A stretch of 64,000 nucleotides of DNA from Streptomyces platensis (GCF_008704855.1 NZ_CP023691.1:248001-312000), one strand, 5' to 3'; counted from the first letter of the stretch, positions 53,100-62,050 are shown. Numbers and translations are program-made. Notes: generated from the sequence alone by a model not told the origin.

Positions 53100-54263
53100 A
53101 TGACAATTGCACGCCAATCAGACAGACCAGGAATCCGCGTAATCGGCGCCGTCCTCTCGACCCTCGCCATGGCAACCTCACCGCTGGTAGCAGCACCAGC
53201 CCAGGCAGACACCGCGAGTGACGCTGAACCATTCGTTGTCAATTTGTTCACCCCGGATCCCTCCGGAACCTTCGGATCCTTTGACCTCGTACGGGACTCT
53301 GAGTATGAAGGCGGCACGGTCTACTCCCTCCAGGCCGGCGACAGCAAACCCGAACATGATTTCACGGTGGAACCTGGTGAGGATGGGAAATTCCGCCTGA
53401 AGAACAGCGCCTCCGGCCAGTGCCTGGCCAAGGTGCCGCAAGACGGCACCTACCCCGGAGACCTCACCGAATCGGCCTGCGGCGAAACGAACGCCGAGTG
53501 GTACGTCCAGCCGGCGAGTAACAGCCGATACCGCATTCGGCACGTAGAGGACGATTTGTGCCTGTCTGTCCCCGAGGTGAGCCGCTTTGCACCGGGGCGG
53601 GTCGAGACGTGCAGCGGGGACAACAGAGCACAGATTTGGGGCATCGGCGGGCGAATCAATCGCCCTGACCAGCTCAACGCGATGGCCACCCGATACGCCC
53701 TGAAGCAGTTCGACGAACACTCCAGCGTCATCCCCTCCGCCACGTACAAGGTGGACGGCGCCACCACGGCGACCGTCGGTCGCATAGAGAAGGTGAGCGT
53801 CGGCCCACCGGCGAAAAACGGGACGAGCCGTGACATGGACCAGTCGATGAACTGGACTCAGACCACCGGATACACCTACACCGCCGGAGGCTCCGTCACG
53901 ACGACAGCGGGCATTACCGTGGGCGGCGAGAAAAGCCCTGTGAGTGCGCAGTTCAGTGTCGCGGTCCAAGGCAATTGGTCGAATAGTTGGAGCACGAGCG
54001 AAACTGATGGCGGCTTCGTGACCATCCACATTCCACCTGGCGAGTACGGGTGGATCGCTCGGGGACAGCTGACGAAGACCGTGACCGGCACGTGGACGAT
54101 CACCAACGACATGGGGGAAACCTGGACCGGGTACGGCACCGGCACCGTTCCCGCCAAGGACGGCACCGACGGCCGGCACAGCAGCTTCCAAGGGTGCACC
54201 TCGGACGTGAAGGACAAATACGCGGAATGCCAACAGACCGATCCTGGTCGTCCGACGAACTGA
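53100..54263 (+). CDS. Secreted protein: beta-trefoil lectin plus aerolysin/ETX-MTX2-like domain
   Basis: 387 residues. Signal peptide with basic start, hydrophobic core and cleavage after AQA (about 36). Residues ~45-165 look like a ricin-type beta-trefoil (FRLKNSASGQCLAKVPQ, YRIRHVEDDLCLSVPE, AQIWGI). Residues ~185-360 are Ser/Thr/Val-rich alternating strands typical of aerolysin-type pore formers: MNWTQTTGYTYTAGGSVTTTAGITVGG, QFSVAVQGNWSNSWSTSETDGGFVTIHIPPGEYGW (in outline). In known toxins the lectin binds cell-surface sugar and the second domain makes a beta-barrel pore; that role is inferred. AAGGA lies eight bases before the ATG. No immunity gene is evident. Confidence 0.75.
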   Translation: MTIARQSDRPGIRVIGAVLSTLAMATSPLVAAPAQADTASDAEPFVVNLFTPDPSGTFGSFDLVRDSEYEGGTVYSLQAGDSKPEHDFTVEPGEDGKFRLKNSASGQCLAKVPQDGTYPGDLTESACGETNAEWYVQPASNSRYRIRHVEDDLCLSVPEVSRFAPGRVETCSGDNRAQIWGIGGRINRPDQLNAMATRYALKQFDEHSSVIPSATYKVDGATTATVGRIEKVSVGPPAKNGTSRDMDQSMNWTQTTGYTYTAGGSVTTTAGITVGGEKSPVSAQFSVAVQGNWSNSWSTSETDGGFVTIHIPPGEYGWIARGQLTKTVTGTWTITNDMGETWTGYGTGTVPAKDGTDGRHSSFQGCTSDVKDKYAECQQTDPGRPTN

Positions 54264-54316
54264 TTCCAGATAGCCGCGCGATTGCTGAGTCCATGGGCTC
54301 GTCGTCCGCTGGCGGG

Positions 54317-54573
54317 CCTAGGGTCCGTCTTCAAAGATCGTCGGGTTGGTGGAGCATGGTGGGGTGATACGTCGCCATGAACTCACTGATCGGGAGTGGG
54401 AGTTACTCGCTCCGCTGATACCGCGGGCCGTTACGGGACGGCCGCGTGTGTCGGACCGGCAGGTCATCAACGGGATGGTCTACAAGATCCGGACCGGGAT
54501 CTCCTGGCGTGACCTGCCGGAACGCTACGGGCCCTGGCAAACGGTCTGCACATGCTTTCGCCGTTATGCGCTA
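54317..54573 (+). mobile_element. 5' part of an IS5-family (IS427-like) element
   Basis: Starts at a CTAG with the same terminal sequence order as the element at the window's left end. It contains only the beginning of the transposase and is cut off at 54573 where the IS630-type cassette begins. The sequence beyond the cassette is the STAND gene, not the rest of this IS, so the IS was already truncated before or during the cassette insertion. Confidence 0.7.
54346..54573 (+). pseudogene. IS5-family transposase N-terminal fragment
   Basis: GGVIRRHELTDREWELLAPLIP, DRQVINGMVYKIRTGISWRDLPERYGPW and FRRYA are the N-terminal DUF4096 region, close to the copy at 571. About 75 residues remain; no catalytic residue is left. 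Confidence 0.8.
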
Positions 54574-54639
54574 GTGCTACTCCGCGGAAGTTCGTGGAGG
54601 GTGTGATCACGGCTGCGGACGCATGGCAGGCTGCTCTGC

Positions 54640-55053
54640 ATGGTGATCAGTGATTCGACGCAGGCCGACGATGAGGTGTTGGTCGTTCGCCCCGACCTGA
54701 CGGATGCAGAACTCAACGAGTTGTTCGCAGCGTCGTGGCCGACTCACCAACCGACTGTGTTCGCAGCGAAGTTGTCGCGGAGCCTTGCGTGGATCGCGGC
54801 GCGTCGAGGGAGCCGGCTGGTCGGCTTCGTCAACATCGTCGGCGACGGTGGTGTGCACGCCTTCATCCTGGATACGACGGTGCATCCGGATGAGCGCCGT
54901 AAAGGGCTCGGAATACGGCTGGTGCGGGCGGCCGCCAACGAGGCGAGGACACGCGGCGCGGAGTGGTTGCACGTCGACTACGAGCCGCACCTGGAGTCCT
55001 TCTACGGGCAGTGCGGATTCCGGCCTACGGCTGCTGGGCTCATGCGGCTTTGA
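54640..55053 (+). CDS. GNAT-family N-acetyltransferase
   Basis: 137 residues. The acetyl-CoA site is seen in TTVHPDERRKGLGIRLVRAAANEA (the R/QxxGxG/A motif as RRKGLG), followed by GAEWLHVDYEPHLESFYGQCGFRPT, motif B of GNAT proteins. Substrate unknown; it could be a small molecule or a protein amine. It is the main cargo of the IS630-type cassette, ~30 bases inside the left inverted repeat. Confidence 0.88.
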   Translation: MVISDSTQADDEVLVVRPDLTDAELNELFAASWPTHQPTVFAAKLSRSLAWIAARRGSRLVGFVNIVGDGGVHAFILDTTVHPDERRKGLGIRLVRAAANEARTRGAEWLHVDYEPHLESFYGQCGFRPTAAGLMRL

Positions 55054-55159
55054 GTGGACTTCCGTCATAGGTCCAGCGGTAGGGCTTCGCGGTCTCGTTG
55101 TGCTCGATCGCGTAGGTCTCAGGCTTGTCGATCAGCCAACGATCATGGCGGACCACGCG
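55040..55159 (-). pseudogene. C-terminal tail of IS630-family transposase
   Basis: The minus strand reads IDKPETYAIEHNETAKPYRWTYDGSPLKAA and stops: the standard last residues of IS630-group transposases (HNETAKPYRWTYDG.PL). The DDE catalytic part is absent. It overlaps the 3' end of the acetyltransferase gene by 14 bases, marking the point where cargo replaced the transposase. Confidence 0.75.
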
Positions 55160-55203
55160 TCGCATCCAGCAGGATGGGCCCGTGCCGAAGCCCCCCGGAG
55201 TCG

Positions 55204-55509
55204 ATGCAGCACCACCTGCGTCAGCGCCTGAACCGCCACGGCCGTGAGCGCTGGCCACACGTGGAGGCCATCGCGGTCCGCTTTCGCGCTGGAGTCGCCT
55301 ACGTGACAGCCGAGTTGCCCGGAGACCAGAGCATCCCGCTGTGCCGCCTGCGCTTCACCGGCGTGCTGCACACCTGGGGCTTCGCCCTCTACCTGGCCAG
55401 CAGCGACAGCTACAAGGACAACATCCTGCCCAGCGGGCTGCCCGCCGGATCCCTGGAGGAAGCTCTCGACTGCGCAGGCGACATCTACCTCAACGAATCG
55501 ACCATCTGA
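55204..55509 (+). CDS. Conserved small protein associated with IS630-type elements
   Basis: ~101 residues from ATG 55204: MQHHLRQRLNRHGRERWPHVEAIAVRFRAGVAYVTAELPGDQ, LCRLRFTGVLHTWGFALYLAS and ALDCAGDIYLN (quoted in outline). I recall this family as a frequent neighbour of IS630 transposases in Streptomyces, function unknown. Family members usually start seven residues earlier (PKPPES); here that lead is out of frame because of a six-C run (55191-55196), another possible sequencing error. ATG 55174 is an in-frame alternative. Confidence 0.6.
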   Translation: MQHHLRQRLNRHGRERWPHVEAIAVRFRAGVAYVTAELPGDQSIPLCRLRFTGVLHTWGFALYLASSDSYKDNILPSGLPAGSLEEALDCAGDIYLNESTI

Positions 55510-55542
55510 TCAACACCCTCCACGAACTTCCGCGGAGCAGCA

Positions 55543-58500
55543 CTAGGACTGCACGTCGCCGCGGATGTCGTAGGCGAACACACCGCTGTTCGAGGCAACG
55601 TACAGGGACGTGCTCTGCGGGGAGAAAACGCAGGCAGCCAGGGTGGACTCAGTACGCATCAGGGCTGCTGGTTCGCCGCTGGCAGTGCTCCACAGGCGGA
55701 TGGTCTGATCGTTTCCGGCGCTGGCGATCCACTGGCCATCCGGGCTGACGGCCAAGGATTTCACCGACGCAGTGTGCCCCGGCAGGAGACGTGCGGGCTC
55801 GCTGGCGGCGGCGTTCCACAGGCGGATGGTCTGGTCGTTTCCGGCGCTGGCGATCCACTGGCCGTCCGGGCTTGCTGCCAAGGCGCTCACTGGCGTGCCG
55901 TGCCCCCTTATGGAGCGCAGAAGTTCACCACTCGTCGGGTTCCACAGGCGTAGGGAGCCGTCGTCTGCCGCGCTGATGAGAGTCGCGCCTTCCGCGGTAA
56001 CGGCCAGGGCGCGTGTCTGGTGGCCGTGTCCGGTCAGAGCGTGCCGGCACGTGCCAGATGCCAAGTCCCAGATGCGGATGGTGTTGTCGCTGGCGTCGGT
56101 GGCAATCCAGTCGGCGTTCGGCGCAACGACGAGTGCCCTTGTCCACTGAGTAGAGCCGGTGGACAGGGGGGTGAGACATGTGCCGCTGTGTGCGTCCCAG
56201 AGTCGCAGGTTGCTGCCGATTCCAGCCGTGACGATCCGGTCGCCATCCCGGGTGATGGCGACCGATCGGATCCGGTCCGTGGGTCCGGTGAAGACTTGTC
56301 GAAGCGTGCCGGTCGCGGCATTCCAGGTGGTGAGGGTGTGGTCGGCGTCCGCGGTGACGAGCCAGGTCCCGTCGGGGCTGACCGCGACGTCCCAGACCTG
56401 GCTGCCGCGGCTGACGGCAGGCGGTGACGGGGCCAGGTCCCATACGCGTGCCGTGTCACCGGTTCTGGTTGCGGCGGCGAGCCACCTGCCGTCCGGGCTC
56501 ACACTGATTGCTCCGACTGGGCTCGTGTGGCCGGTCAAGGCGCGCGGGCCGGCATTACTCGCGAGGTCCCAGATACGGATGGTGTGGTCAAGGTCTGCCG
56601 TGGCCAGTCGCTGTCCGTCAGGGCTGATGGCGAGCGCGGACGCCCGCCTTCTACACCGCGTCAGCAGGCGGGGGGATACCTGGCGTGGGGCGTGCATATC
56701 CCAGATGCGGATGGGGGGTTGATGTTCCTGGGTGGCGAGCCAGCGGCCGTCCGGGCTTACCGATAGTACGTCGGGGCGGCATGGCTGGTGTATGTCCTCC
56801 GCATGGTGCCGGGTGCCGGAGACGAGACCGCGAATGGTGACGTGGACGGTGTCGTTTTGTTCGGCGATCCAGACGTCTTCCCCACTGATGGCGAGTGCTG
56901 CCGGATTCCAGGAGTAGCTGTTCCTGTGCCACTGCTGAAGCTGCTCACCGTCGCGGAGGTCCCACAGACGTACCCTTCGCGTTTCCGTGCCGGTTGCGGC
57001 AATGCGGGAGCCGTCCGGGCCGATCGCGAGAGCGCTGACGGGCCCGGACTGGCTGGCAAGGGTACGCAATAGCCTTCCGGTGCTGACTTCCCAGACATGG
57101 ATGATGCCGTCTGCATGCCCGCTCGCCAGTCGAGTGCCGTCCGGAGTGATCGCGGCCGCCGTCAGTGTCCCGGCGTGTTCAGTCAGGTCCAGCACGAAGC
57201 AGGGATCGGGCAAGTCGGGCGGGGTGTACTGGTCAACGAGGATCGTTCCGCTCCGGGGAAGGGACGCTGCCTGGGCGCGCCAGGACGGGACGTTCCCCAG
57301 TCGGCTGTACAGGATGTCGTCCAGGAAGTGACCGGGCTCCGTGGGGGACAGCAGCGGAGCGGCACGTCCCAGCTCCTGGGCCATGAGACGGGCGGAAGGC
57401 GTAGCGATCAGTGAGAGATCGTTCAATGGGGCCGTAGGGCCCCGCTGGTGCAGGCGCGCACGGATCCATCGGAGGTCGGACGCCACCTCCTCGGCTCGGA
57501 TGGCCAGCCCGCCCTCGACCATGTGCTCGATCAGGTGATCAAGAAGATAGCCGTCGGACACCTCCCACCATGCCCGTACCCGCCCCGTACGGGAGGGGGG
57601 TGCGGGAGCCCAGGGGACATCGTGGGCAATCGCGTCGATGAAGCAGGCATGAACCGCGGGCAGTTCTGGATCCAGTTCGCTTCGCAGATAGTCGCGCACC
57701 ACGTCGTGAAGAGCGATCGTCCCGCCGGCGGTCTGCGCGTCGAGACTGAGCAGGGACAGGTCAGCCATCTGCTTGCACAATGCGCGCGCCTCCATCTCGT
57801 GGAGGCCGGCACTCGCCTGCCACAGCCGACAGACGAGACTGACCGGGACCGTTTCGTCCTCCGCGAAGATGCCGAGCTCCGCGAAGCGACGACCCCCCTC
57901 GGACGGCAGCAGCGTGGTGGCGGCCTCGATACTGGCCCGCACCGCCTGGTTCCTGCGCTGGGGATCGTCAAGGTCCAATGCGGCCACGGGCTGCGGCACG
58001 CCATCGATTGCGGATGGGCCCCGATGTTGCAGCCGTTCGAGCAGGCGACGGGCGGCCTGTGTGAGATCGGCGCCCGTGGCAGCCTGCCCCGCCAGCCACT
58101 GGTTCGCCATACGCAGCAGCAGCGCCCAGCGCCCGGTCACCAGCACCAGGTCCTGGACCAAAGACGTCGCCAACTCCGGCAGGCCATAAGTGAGAACAGC
58201 TTCCGCTTGTTTCTGCGACATCCGGTCGACTACGATCCGAGCCGCTCCGCCGGGAAGGACTGCCGAATTGCGGGTGGTGATGAGCCTCACGCAGTTCCTG
58301 TCGCCCCCGCGGAGGAACGGCGCCAACTGCTCCGACTCCCATACGTCGTCGAGCACCAGCAGCGTACGCGGACGCAGATCAAGCAGGGCTCCTAACCGAG
58401 CCCCTGCCTGCTCGGGATCGGTTCCCGCTTCCATGGTGTCCCCCGTGACGTAGCGGGTCACCTCCGCGACCTTCGCCGCGATCGCGGCCCGTCCGCGCAC

Positions 58501-58929
58501 ATCGCGGCCGATCGTGATCACGTGCACGCCGCCAGGGAACCGTTGGCGCACCTTGCGGTGCGCACAGACGACGTGGGCCAGCGTGGTCTTCCCGAAACCG
58601 CCCGCCCCATGCAGACCGGTGGTGATGCCCACCGATCCACGTCCGCCACGGCGGCGCACCAATGACGCCACCACTTCCGCTTCCTCGCGGTCCACGACCC
58701 ACTCCGGTATCACCGGCGGCGGGGGAACAGGCGGTACCACCGTCCCGCCTGCGCCAGATTGGGAATGCAGCGTGGTAAGCAGCGCCAAGATACCCGCACC
58801 CGCTCCCAGAACGCTCGCCAGAGGATCCGCTTCCCCCCAGCCGTCCCGAAAGGCAGTGACCACCAGCCACACCAGTGCCGCCACCCCTGGTACGGCCAAG
58901 AAGCGCGCTTTCCACTTGCCTGTGCCCAT
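55543..58929 (-). CDS. Membrane-anchored NB-ARC STAND ATPase with WD40 propeller
   Basis: 1128 residues. Two hydrophobic helices at the N-terminus (FLAVPGVAALVWLVVTAF and ADPLASVLGAGAGILALLTTL), a Pro linker, then NB-ARC: Walker A GLHGAGGFGKTTL (105-117), Walker B LLVLDDVW (190-197), LITTRN, and a winged-helix region with LHDVVRDYLRSEL. From about residue 590, ~12 WD40 repeats run to the C-terminus. The last two contain the same 19-residue block SPDGQWIASAGNDQTIRLW, a recent duplication. Such Apaf-1-like proteins are signal-sensing switches; some act in defence. ATG 58929 has AGGA upstream. The TAG stop uses the TA next to the IS630-type cassette, so the extreme C-terminus may be altered. Confidence 0.88.
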   Translation of the reverse strand: MGTGKWKARFLAVPGVAALVWLVVTAFRDGWGEADPLASVLGAGAGILALLTTLHSQSGAGGTVVPPVPPPPVIPEWVVDREEAEVVASLVRRRGGRGSVGITTGLHGAGGFGKTTLAHVVCAHRKVRQRFPGGVHVITIGRDVRGRAAIAAKVAEVTRYVTGDTMEAGTDPEQAGARLGALLDLRPRTLLVLDDVWESEQLAPFLRGGDRNCVRLITTRNSAVLPGGAARIVVDRMSQKQAEAVLTYGLPELATSLVQDLVLVTGRWALLLRMANQWLAGQAATGADLTQAARRLLERLQHRGPSAIDGVPQPVAALDLDDPQRRNQAVRASIEAATTLLPSEGGRRFAELGIFAEDETVPVSLVCRLWQASAGLHEMEARALCKQMADLSLLSLDAQTAGGTIALHDVVRDYLRSELDPELPAVHACFIDAIAHDVPWAPAPPSRTGRVRAWWEVSDGYLLDHLIEHMVEGGLAIRAEEVASDLRWIRARLHQRGPTAPLNDLSLIATPSARLMAQELGRAAPLLSPTEPGHFLDDILYSRLGNVPSWRAQAASLPRSGTILVDQYTPPDLPDPCFVLDLTEHAGTLTAAAITPDGTRLASGHADGIIHVWEVSTGRLLRTLASQSGPVSALAIGPDGSRIAATGTETRRVRLWDLRDGEQLQQWHRNSYSWNPAALAISGEDVWIAEQNDTVHVTIRGLVSGTRHHAEDIHQPCRPDVLSVSPDGRWLATQEHQPPIRIWDMHAPRQVSPRLLTRCRRRASALAISPDGQRLATADLDHTIRIWDLASNAGPRALTGHTSPVGAISVSPDGRWLAAATRTGDTARVWDLAPSPPAVSRGSQVWDVAVSPDGTWLVTADADHTLTTWNAATGTLRQVFTGPTDRIRSVAITRDGDRIVTAGIGSNLRLWDAHSGTCLTPLSTGSTQWTRALVVAPNADWIATDASDNTIRIWDLASGTCRHALTGHGHQTRALAVTAEGATLISAADDGSLRLWNPTSGELLRSIRGHGTPVSALAASPDGQWIASAGNDQTIRLWNAAASEPARLLPGHTASVKSLAVSPDGQWIASAGNDQTIRLWSTASGEPAALMRTESTLAACVFSPQSTSLYVASNSGVFAYDIRGDVQS

Positions 58930-59072
58930 AGGGCCATCCTGGCGCCTGCATTTCACCGGCGCCATCAGTTCGGATGCTCGGAGCAGGGGAAAGTGCCATG
59001 TGGAGCGCTCCGCATGGTCGCCGCGACCGGCGAACTCGAGGGCGTTCACGGGGGCTTCCCTCGTTACCCGTC

Positions 59073-59604
59073 ATGAACTCATCAGTCGACAGGCCGGCCC
59101 CCGAGCCTCCCGACACGAAGGCCCCGGGGCTCATGACGCCTCGGGCCGGCCGGAAGCAGGTGACGGACCGGGTGCCGACACTGTCGCCTTCGACTGGCAC
59201 TCCGTCACCTATCGGGACTTCGATGTCGAACTCGACGAGCCGGGCATCCGCAACGGTGCGGCGTTGGCAGCGCTGGCGCGGAGCTGGGAGCGCCCCCCGA
59301 CACCCAGGGCTTCTTTCTTGCCGGCCACTGGGCGGAGCAGTTGTCACTGGCCGTCAGCGCGGGGCTGCCCGCACTCCTCGGGCAGCTGTCCCACCCGGAC
59401 CCCGCGGTGCGCCGCATCCTTGCCGTGGTGTTGGCCTACACGGAGGCCCTCCCCGACGACATCGTCCCCGCGCTCCGCGCGCACAGCGAGCACGACCTGG
59501 ACGCGCCGGTCACTCGCCGTTCGGGGCGAAAGCGAGTCCGAGGACTGGCGTGGTGGTCGTGGCTGGCACCGTATGGAGGCACGGGCAAGGCCCAAGCCGC
59601 GTAA
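59073..59604 (+). pseudogene. HEAT-like repeat protein, frameshifted at a C6 run
   Basis: Coding-like pieces in order: NSSVDRPAPEPPDTKAPGLM, then in another frame DTVAFDWHSVTYRDFDVELDEPGIRNGAALAALARSWERP, then after six C (59293-59298) DTQGFFLAGHWAEQLSLAVSAGLPALLGQLSHPDPAVRRILAVVLAYTEALP (outline), a HEAT/ARM-type helical pair. One base change in the C run would join the last two pieces. The first join is less clear. Divergent from the STAND gene, so it may have been its partner. Function unknown. Confidence 0.55.
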
Positions 59605-59832
59605 AGGCTGAGCATGTGGCAGCGCCCGGTAGCGACGACCTGAGGCGTCTGGCCGGGGCCGGCCCGGACGAGCTTCACGTGGGGACTGGGTTCGTGAACA
59701 AGGTGGGCCCGCATCAGGGCCAGTGGACCGGAGGCTCCTCAATGCGCGGCCCCGGCACATGAGTGGTCGTGGGCCGGGTACCGGCGTGATTGCAACCCGA
59801 GAACATCAGAGCCCCCAGGCTGAGGAGTCGGC

Positions 59833-60060
59833 ATGCTAATGGCCCACCCTGCAGTACTACGCAAGCTCGTAGACGAGTACGTCGTGTTGCAGGCTGTACA
59901 CGCAGAACGCGGCGACACAGAGACGCGTGGACGAATAACAGAGCTTGCCTGTGCCCTGTGCATATCCACCGGCACCTCCGACGTGGACGCGGCTCTGATC
60001 GCCGCCCACCACCAGCTCCCCGGAGCTCAGGTGCATGACGACTCGCTCCTCGCGCCCTGA
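59833..60060 (+). CDS. DUF5133-like protein
   Basis: 75 residues: MLMAHPAVLRKLVDEYVVLQAVHAERGD, LACALCISTGTSDVDAALIAAHHQLPG. I recognise this as the short Streptomyces family DUF5133 (function unknown). The ATG follows GAGGAG. No partner is evident. Confidence 0.75.
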   Translation: MLMAHPAVLRKLVDEYVVLQAVHAERGDTETRGRITELACALCISTGTSDVDAALIAAHHQLPGAQVHDDSLLAP

Positions 60061-60212
60061 GCAGACAGGGGAACCGTTTCTGGCGCCCCCAGAGCGGGAA
60101 CTGTGATCTTCCTTCCCCCGCCACCGCCGACGGCCCTGCGCACACCGACGCCAATTAGGGACAGACTAGGTAATAGCGGCCTGGCAAGGCACTGCGACCC
60201 GAAGGAGACGCT

Positions 60213-61020
60213 ATGGGGGCTCTGACCTGGCACGGTAAGCGTGACGTTCGCATCGACACGGTCCCCGACCTCAAGATCGTGGACCCGACTGACATCATCG
60301 TTCGAATCACGTCGACCGGGATCTGTGGGTCTGACCTGCACCTTTACGAGGTGCTCGGGCCGTACCTCGATCCCGGTGACATTCTCGGCCATGAGCCGAT
60401 GGGTGTCGTAGAGGAGGTCGGGCCGGAGGTCACCGCCCTGTCGGTCGGGGACCGGGTCGTCATGCCCTTCAACATCTCCAGCGGGACATGCTGGATGTGC
60501 GGCCAAGGGCTTCAGTCACAGTGCGAGACGACTCAAGTCACCGAGCGCGGAATGGGTGCCTCCCTCTTCGGTTTCTCCAAACTCTACGGGCAAGTCCCCG
60601 GTGGGCAGGCAGAGTCCGGTACACCTTTGGCCAAGGCAGCCCAGCAGTTCGCCGGCCTGCTGCCCGACGCGCTCGGGGCGAAGATGATGGGTCGAGCCGG
60701 CGTGGACAGCATGGCCGCCATCAACACGTTCCGTCGATGCCGTGCGCCGCGGCGGCACCATCTCGCTCATCGACGTGTATGGAGGGGCCGTCGACCCCAT
60801 GCCGATGCTGACGATGTTCGACAAGCAGATCCAGCTGCGCATGGGCCAGGCCAACGTCAAGCACTGGGTGCCCGACATCCTCCCGCTCCTCACCGATGCC
60901 GACGTCCTGGGCGTCGATGAATTCGCCACCCACACACTGCCCCTCGAAGAAGGGCCACGCGCCTACAAGACCTTCCAGGCCAAGGAAGACAGCATGATCA
61001 AGACCGTTCTCACGCCTTGA
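60213..61020 (+). pseudogene. Zinc-dependent alcohol dehydrogenase gutted by internal deletion
   Basis: The N-terminal catalytic half is normal: [31 protein letters not shown] with a zinc Cys, [13 protein letters not shown], and [14 protein letters not shown] with structural-zinc cysteines. At GGQAE the sequence jumps to [35 protein letters not shown], so ~150 residues with the NAD-binding GxGxxG fold are gone. A frameshift follows, and the tail ([24 protein letters not shown]-like [18 protein letters not shown]) is in another frame. The parent resembled glutathione-dependent formaldehyde dehydrogenases. Confidence 0.8.
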
Positions 61021-61159
61021 ACTGCCCGGGACCGTCCGGAGCGCAAGCCGTACCAGGCCTCACAAACCGGCTGCACGTCACCTTCTCCGCCCGATCCCCG
61101 GTCCGTCCATGCGTCGCGCAGGCTCCCCACCTTTCTCATGCCGATGAAGGAGATCTGAA

Positions 61160-62050
61160 GTGGCAGGCGACAACCGAGACGAACAGAACCCGGTCACGAA
61201 ACACCCTCAGCCGGAGTTCGAGCAGCAAGACCAGGCCCACCCGGGCTGGACGGGGCCCATGGACCCTCCCCCTGACCACGGAGAGGAGTCCTACCAGGGC
61301 AGCGGCCTTCTGGAAGGACGCAAGGCCCTGGTGACCGGCGGGGACTCCGGCATCGGGCGGGCTGTCTGCCTGGCCTTCGCACGCGAGGGCGCAGACGTCC
61401 TGTTCACCTACCTCCCGGAAGAGAGCGAAGAAGCCGGCGAGACCTCCCGCCACATCGAGGAAGCCGGACGTACGCCGGTGGCGGTGCCCTGCGACGTCCG
61501 CGAGGAGGCGCAGTGCGAACGCCTCGTCGAACGCGCAGTGACGGAGTTCGGCAGGATCGACATCCTCGTCAACAACGCCGCCTACCAGATGTCACAGCCC
61601 GACGGCATCAGCGCCATCACCACCGAACAGTTCGACCGCGTCGTCCGCACCAACCTCTACAGCATGTTCTGGCTTTCGAAGATGGCCCTGCCGCACATTC
61701 CTCAGGGCGGGGCCATCCTCAATTCCGCCTCTGTGCAGGCATACAAGCCCAGCCCGCACCTGCTCGACTACGCGATGACCAAGGGCGCCATCGTCACCTT
61801 CACCCAGGGGCTGGCCCAGATGCTGGCCTCCGACGGCATCCGCGTCAACGCGGTCGCTCCCGGCCCGGTGTGGACGCCTCTGATCCCGGCGACGCTCCCA
61901 GACACCACAACCTTCGGCAAGCAGTCACCGCTAGGGCGGCCCGCCCAGCCTGCGGAGATGGCTCCCGCCTACGTCTTCCTCGCCTCGCCGCAGGCCAGCT
62001 ACATCACCGGCGAGATCCTCAATGCCACCGGCGGCACACCACTTCCTTAG
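61160..62050 (+). CDS. SDR-family oxidoreductase (YhdF/glucose-dehydrogenase-like, extended N-terminus)
   Basis: 296 residues from a GTG. After ~45 hydrophilic residues the SDR fold begins with ALVTGGDSGIGRAVCLAFAREGADV (TGxxxGIG), then ILVNNAAYQ, active-site Ser in ILNSASVQAY and Tyr/Lys in YAMTKGA. The C-terminal VAPGPVWTPLIPATLP and ITGEILNATGG are standard. Members of this subgroup are general-stress oxidoreductases. GGAGAT precedes the start. Substrate unknown. Confidence 0.9.
   Translation: MAGDNRDEQNPVTKHPQPEFEQQDQAHPGWTGPMDPPPDHGEESYQGSGLLEGRKALVTGGDSGIGRAVCLAFAREGADVLFTYLPEESEEAGETSRHIEEAGRTPVAVPCDVREEAQCERLVERAVTEFGRIDILVNNAAYQMSQPDGISAITTEQFDRVVRTNLYSMFWLSKMALPHIPQGGAILNSASVQAYKPSPHLLDYAMTKGAIVTFTQGLAQMLASDGIRVNAVAPGPVWTPLIPATLPDTTTFGKQSPLGRPAQPAEMAPAYVFLASPQASYITGEILNATGGTPLP

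Larger units (their letters stand above)
54574..55543. mobile_element. 970-bp IS630-type cassette carrying passenger genes, no transposase
   Basis: The two ends are near-identical inverted repeats of 36-37 bases (54574-54609 and 55507-55543; one substitution and one indel), starting GTGCTACTCCGCGG and, inverted, GTGCTGCTCCGCGG. TA flanks both sides (54572-54573, 55544-55545), the IS630/Tc1-mariner target duplication. Inside are a GNAT acetyltransferase, only the last ~39 residues of an IS630 transposase on the minus strand, and a conserved small gene. It fits a non-autonomous mobile insertion cassette. Confidence 0.8.

Noticed and set aside
54640..55509. Complete IS630 element with its own transposase
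   Set aside because: Only the last ~39 codons of a transposase are present; the space is taken by an acetyltransferase and a small gene.
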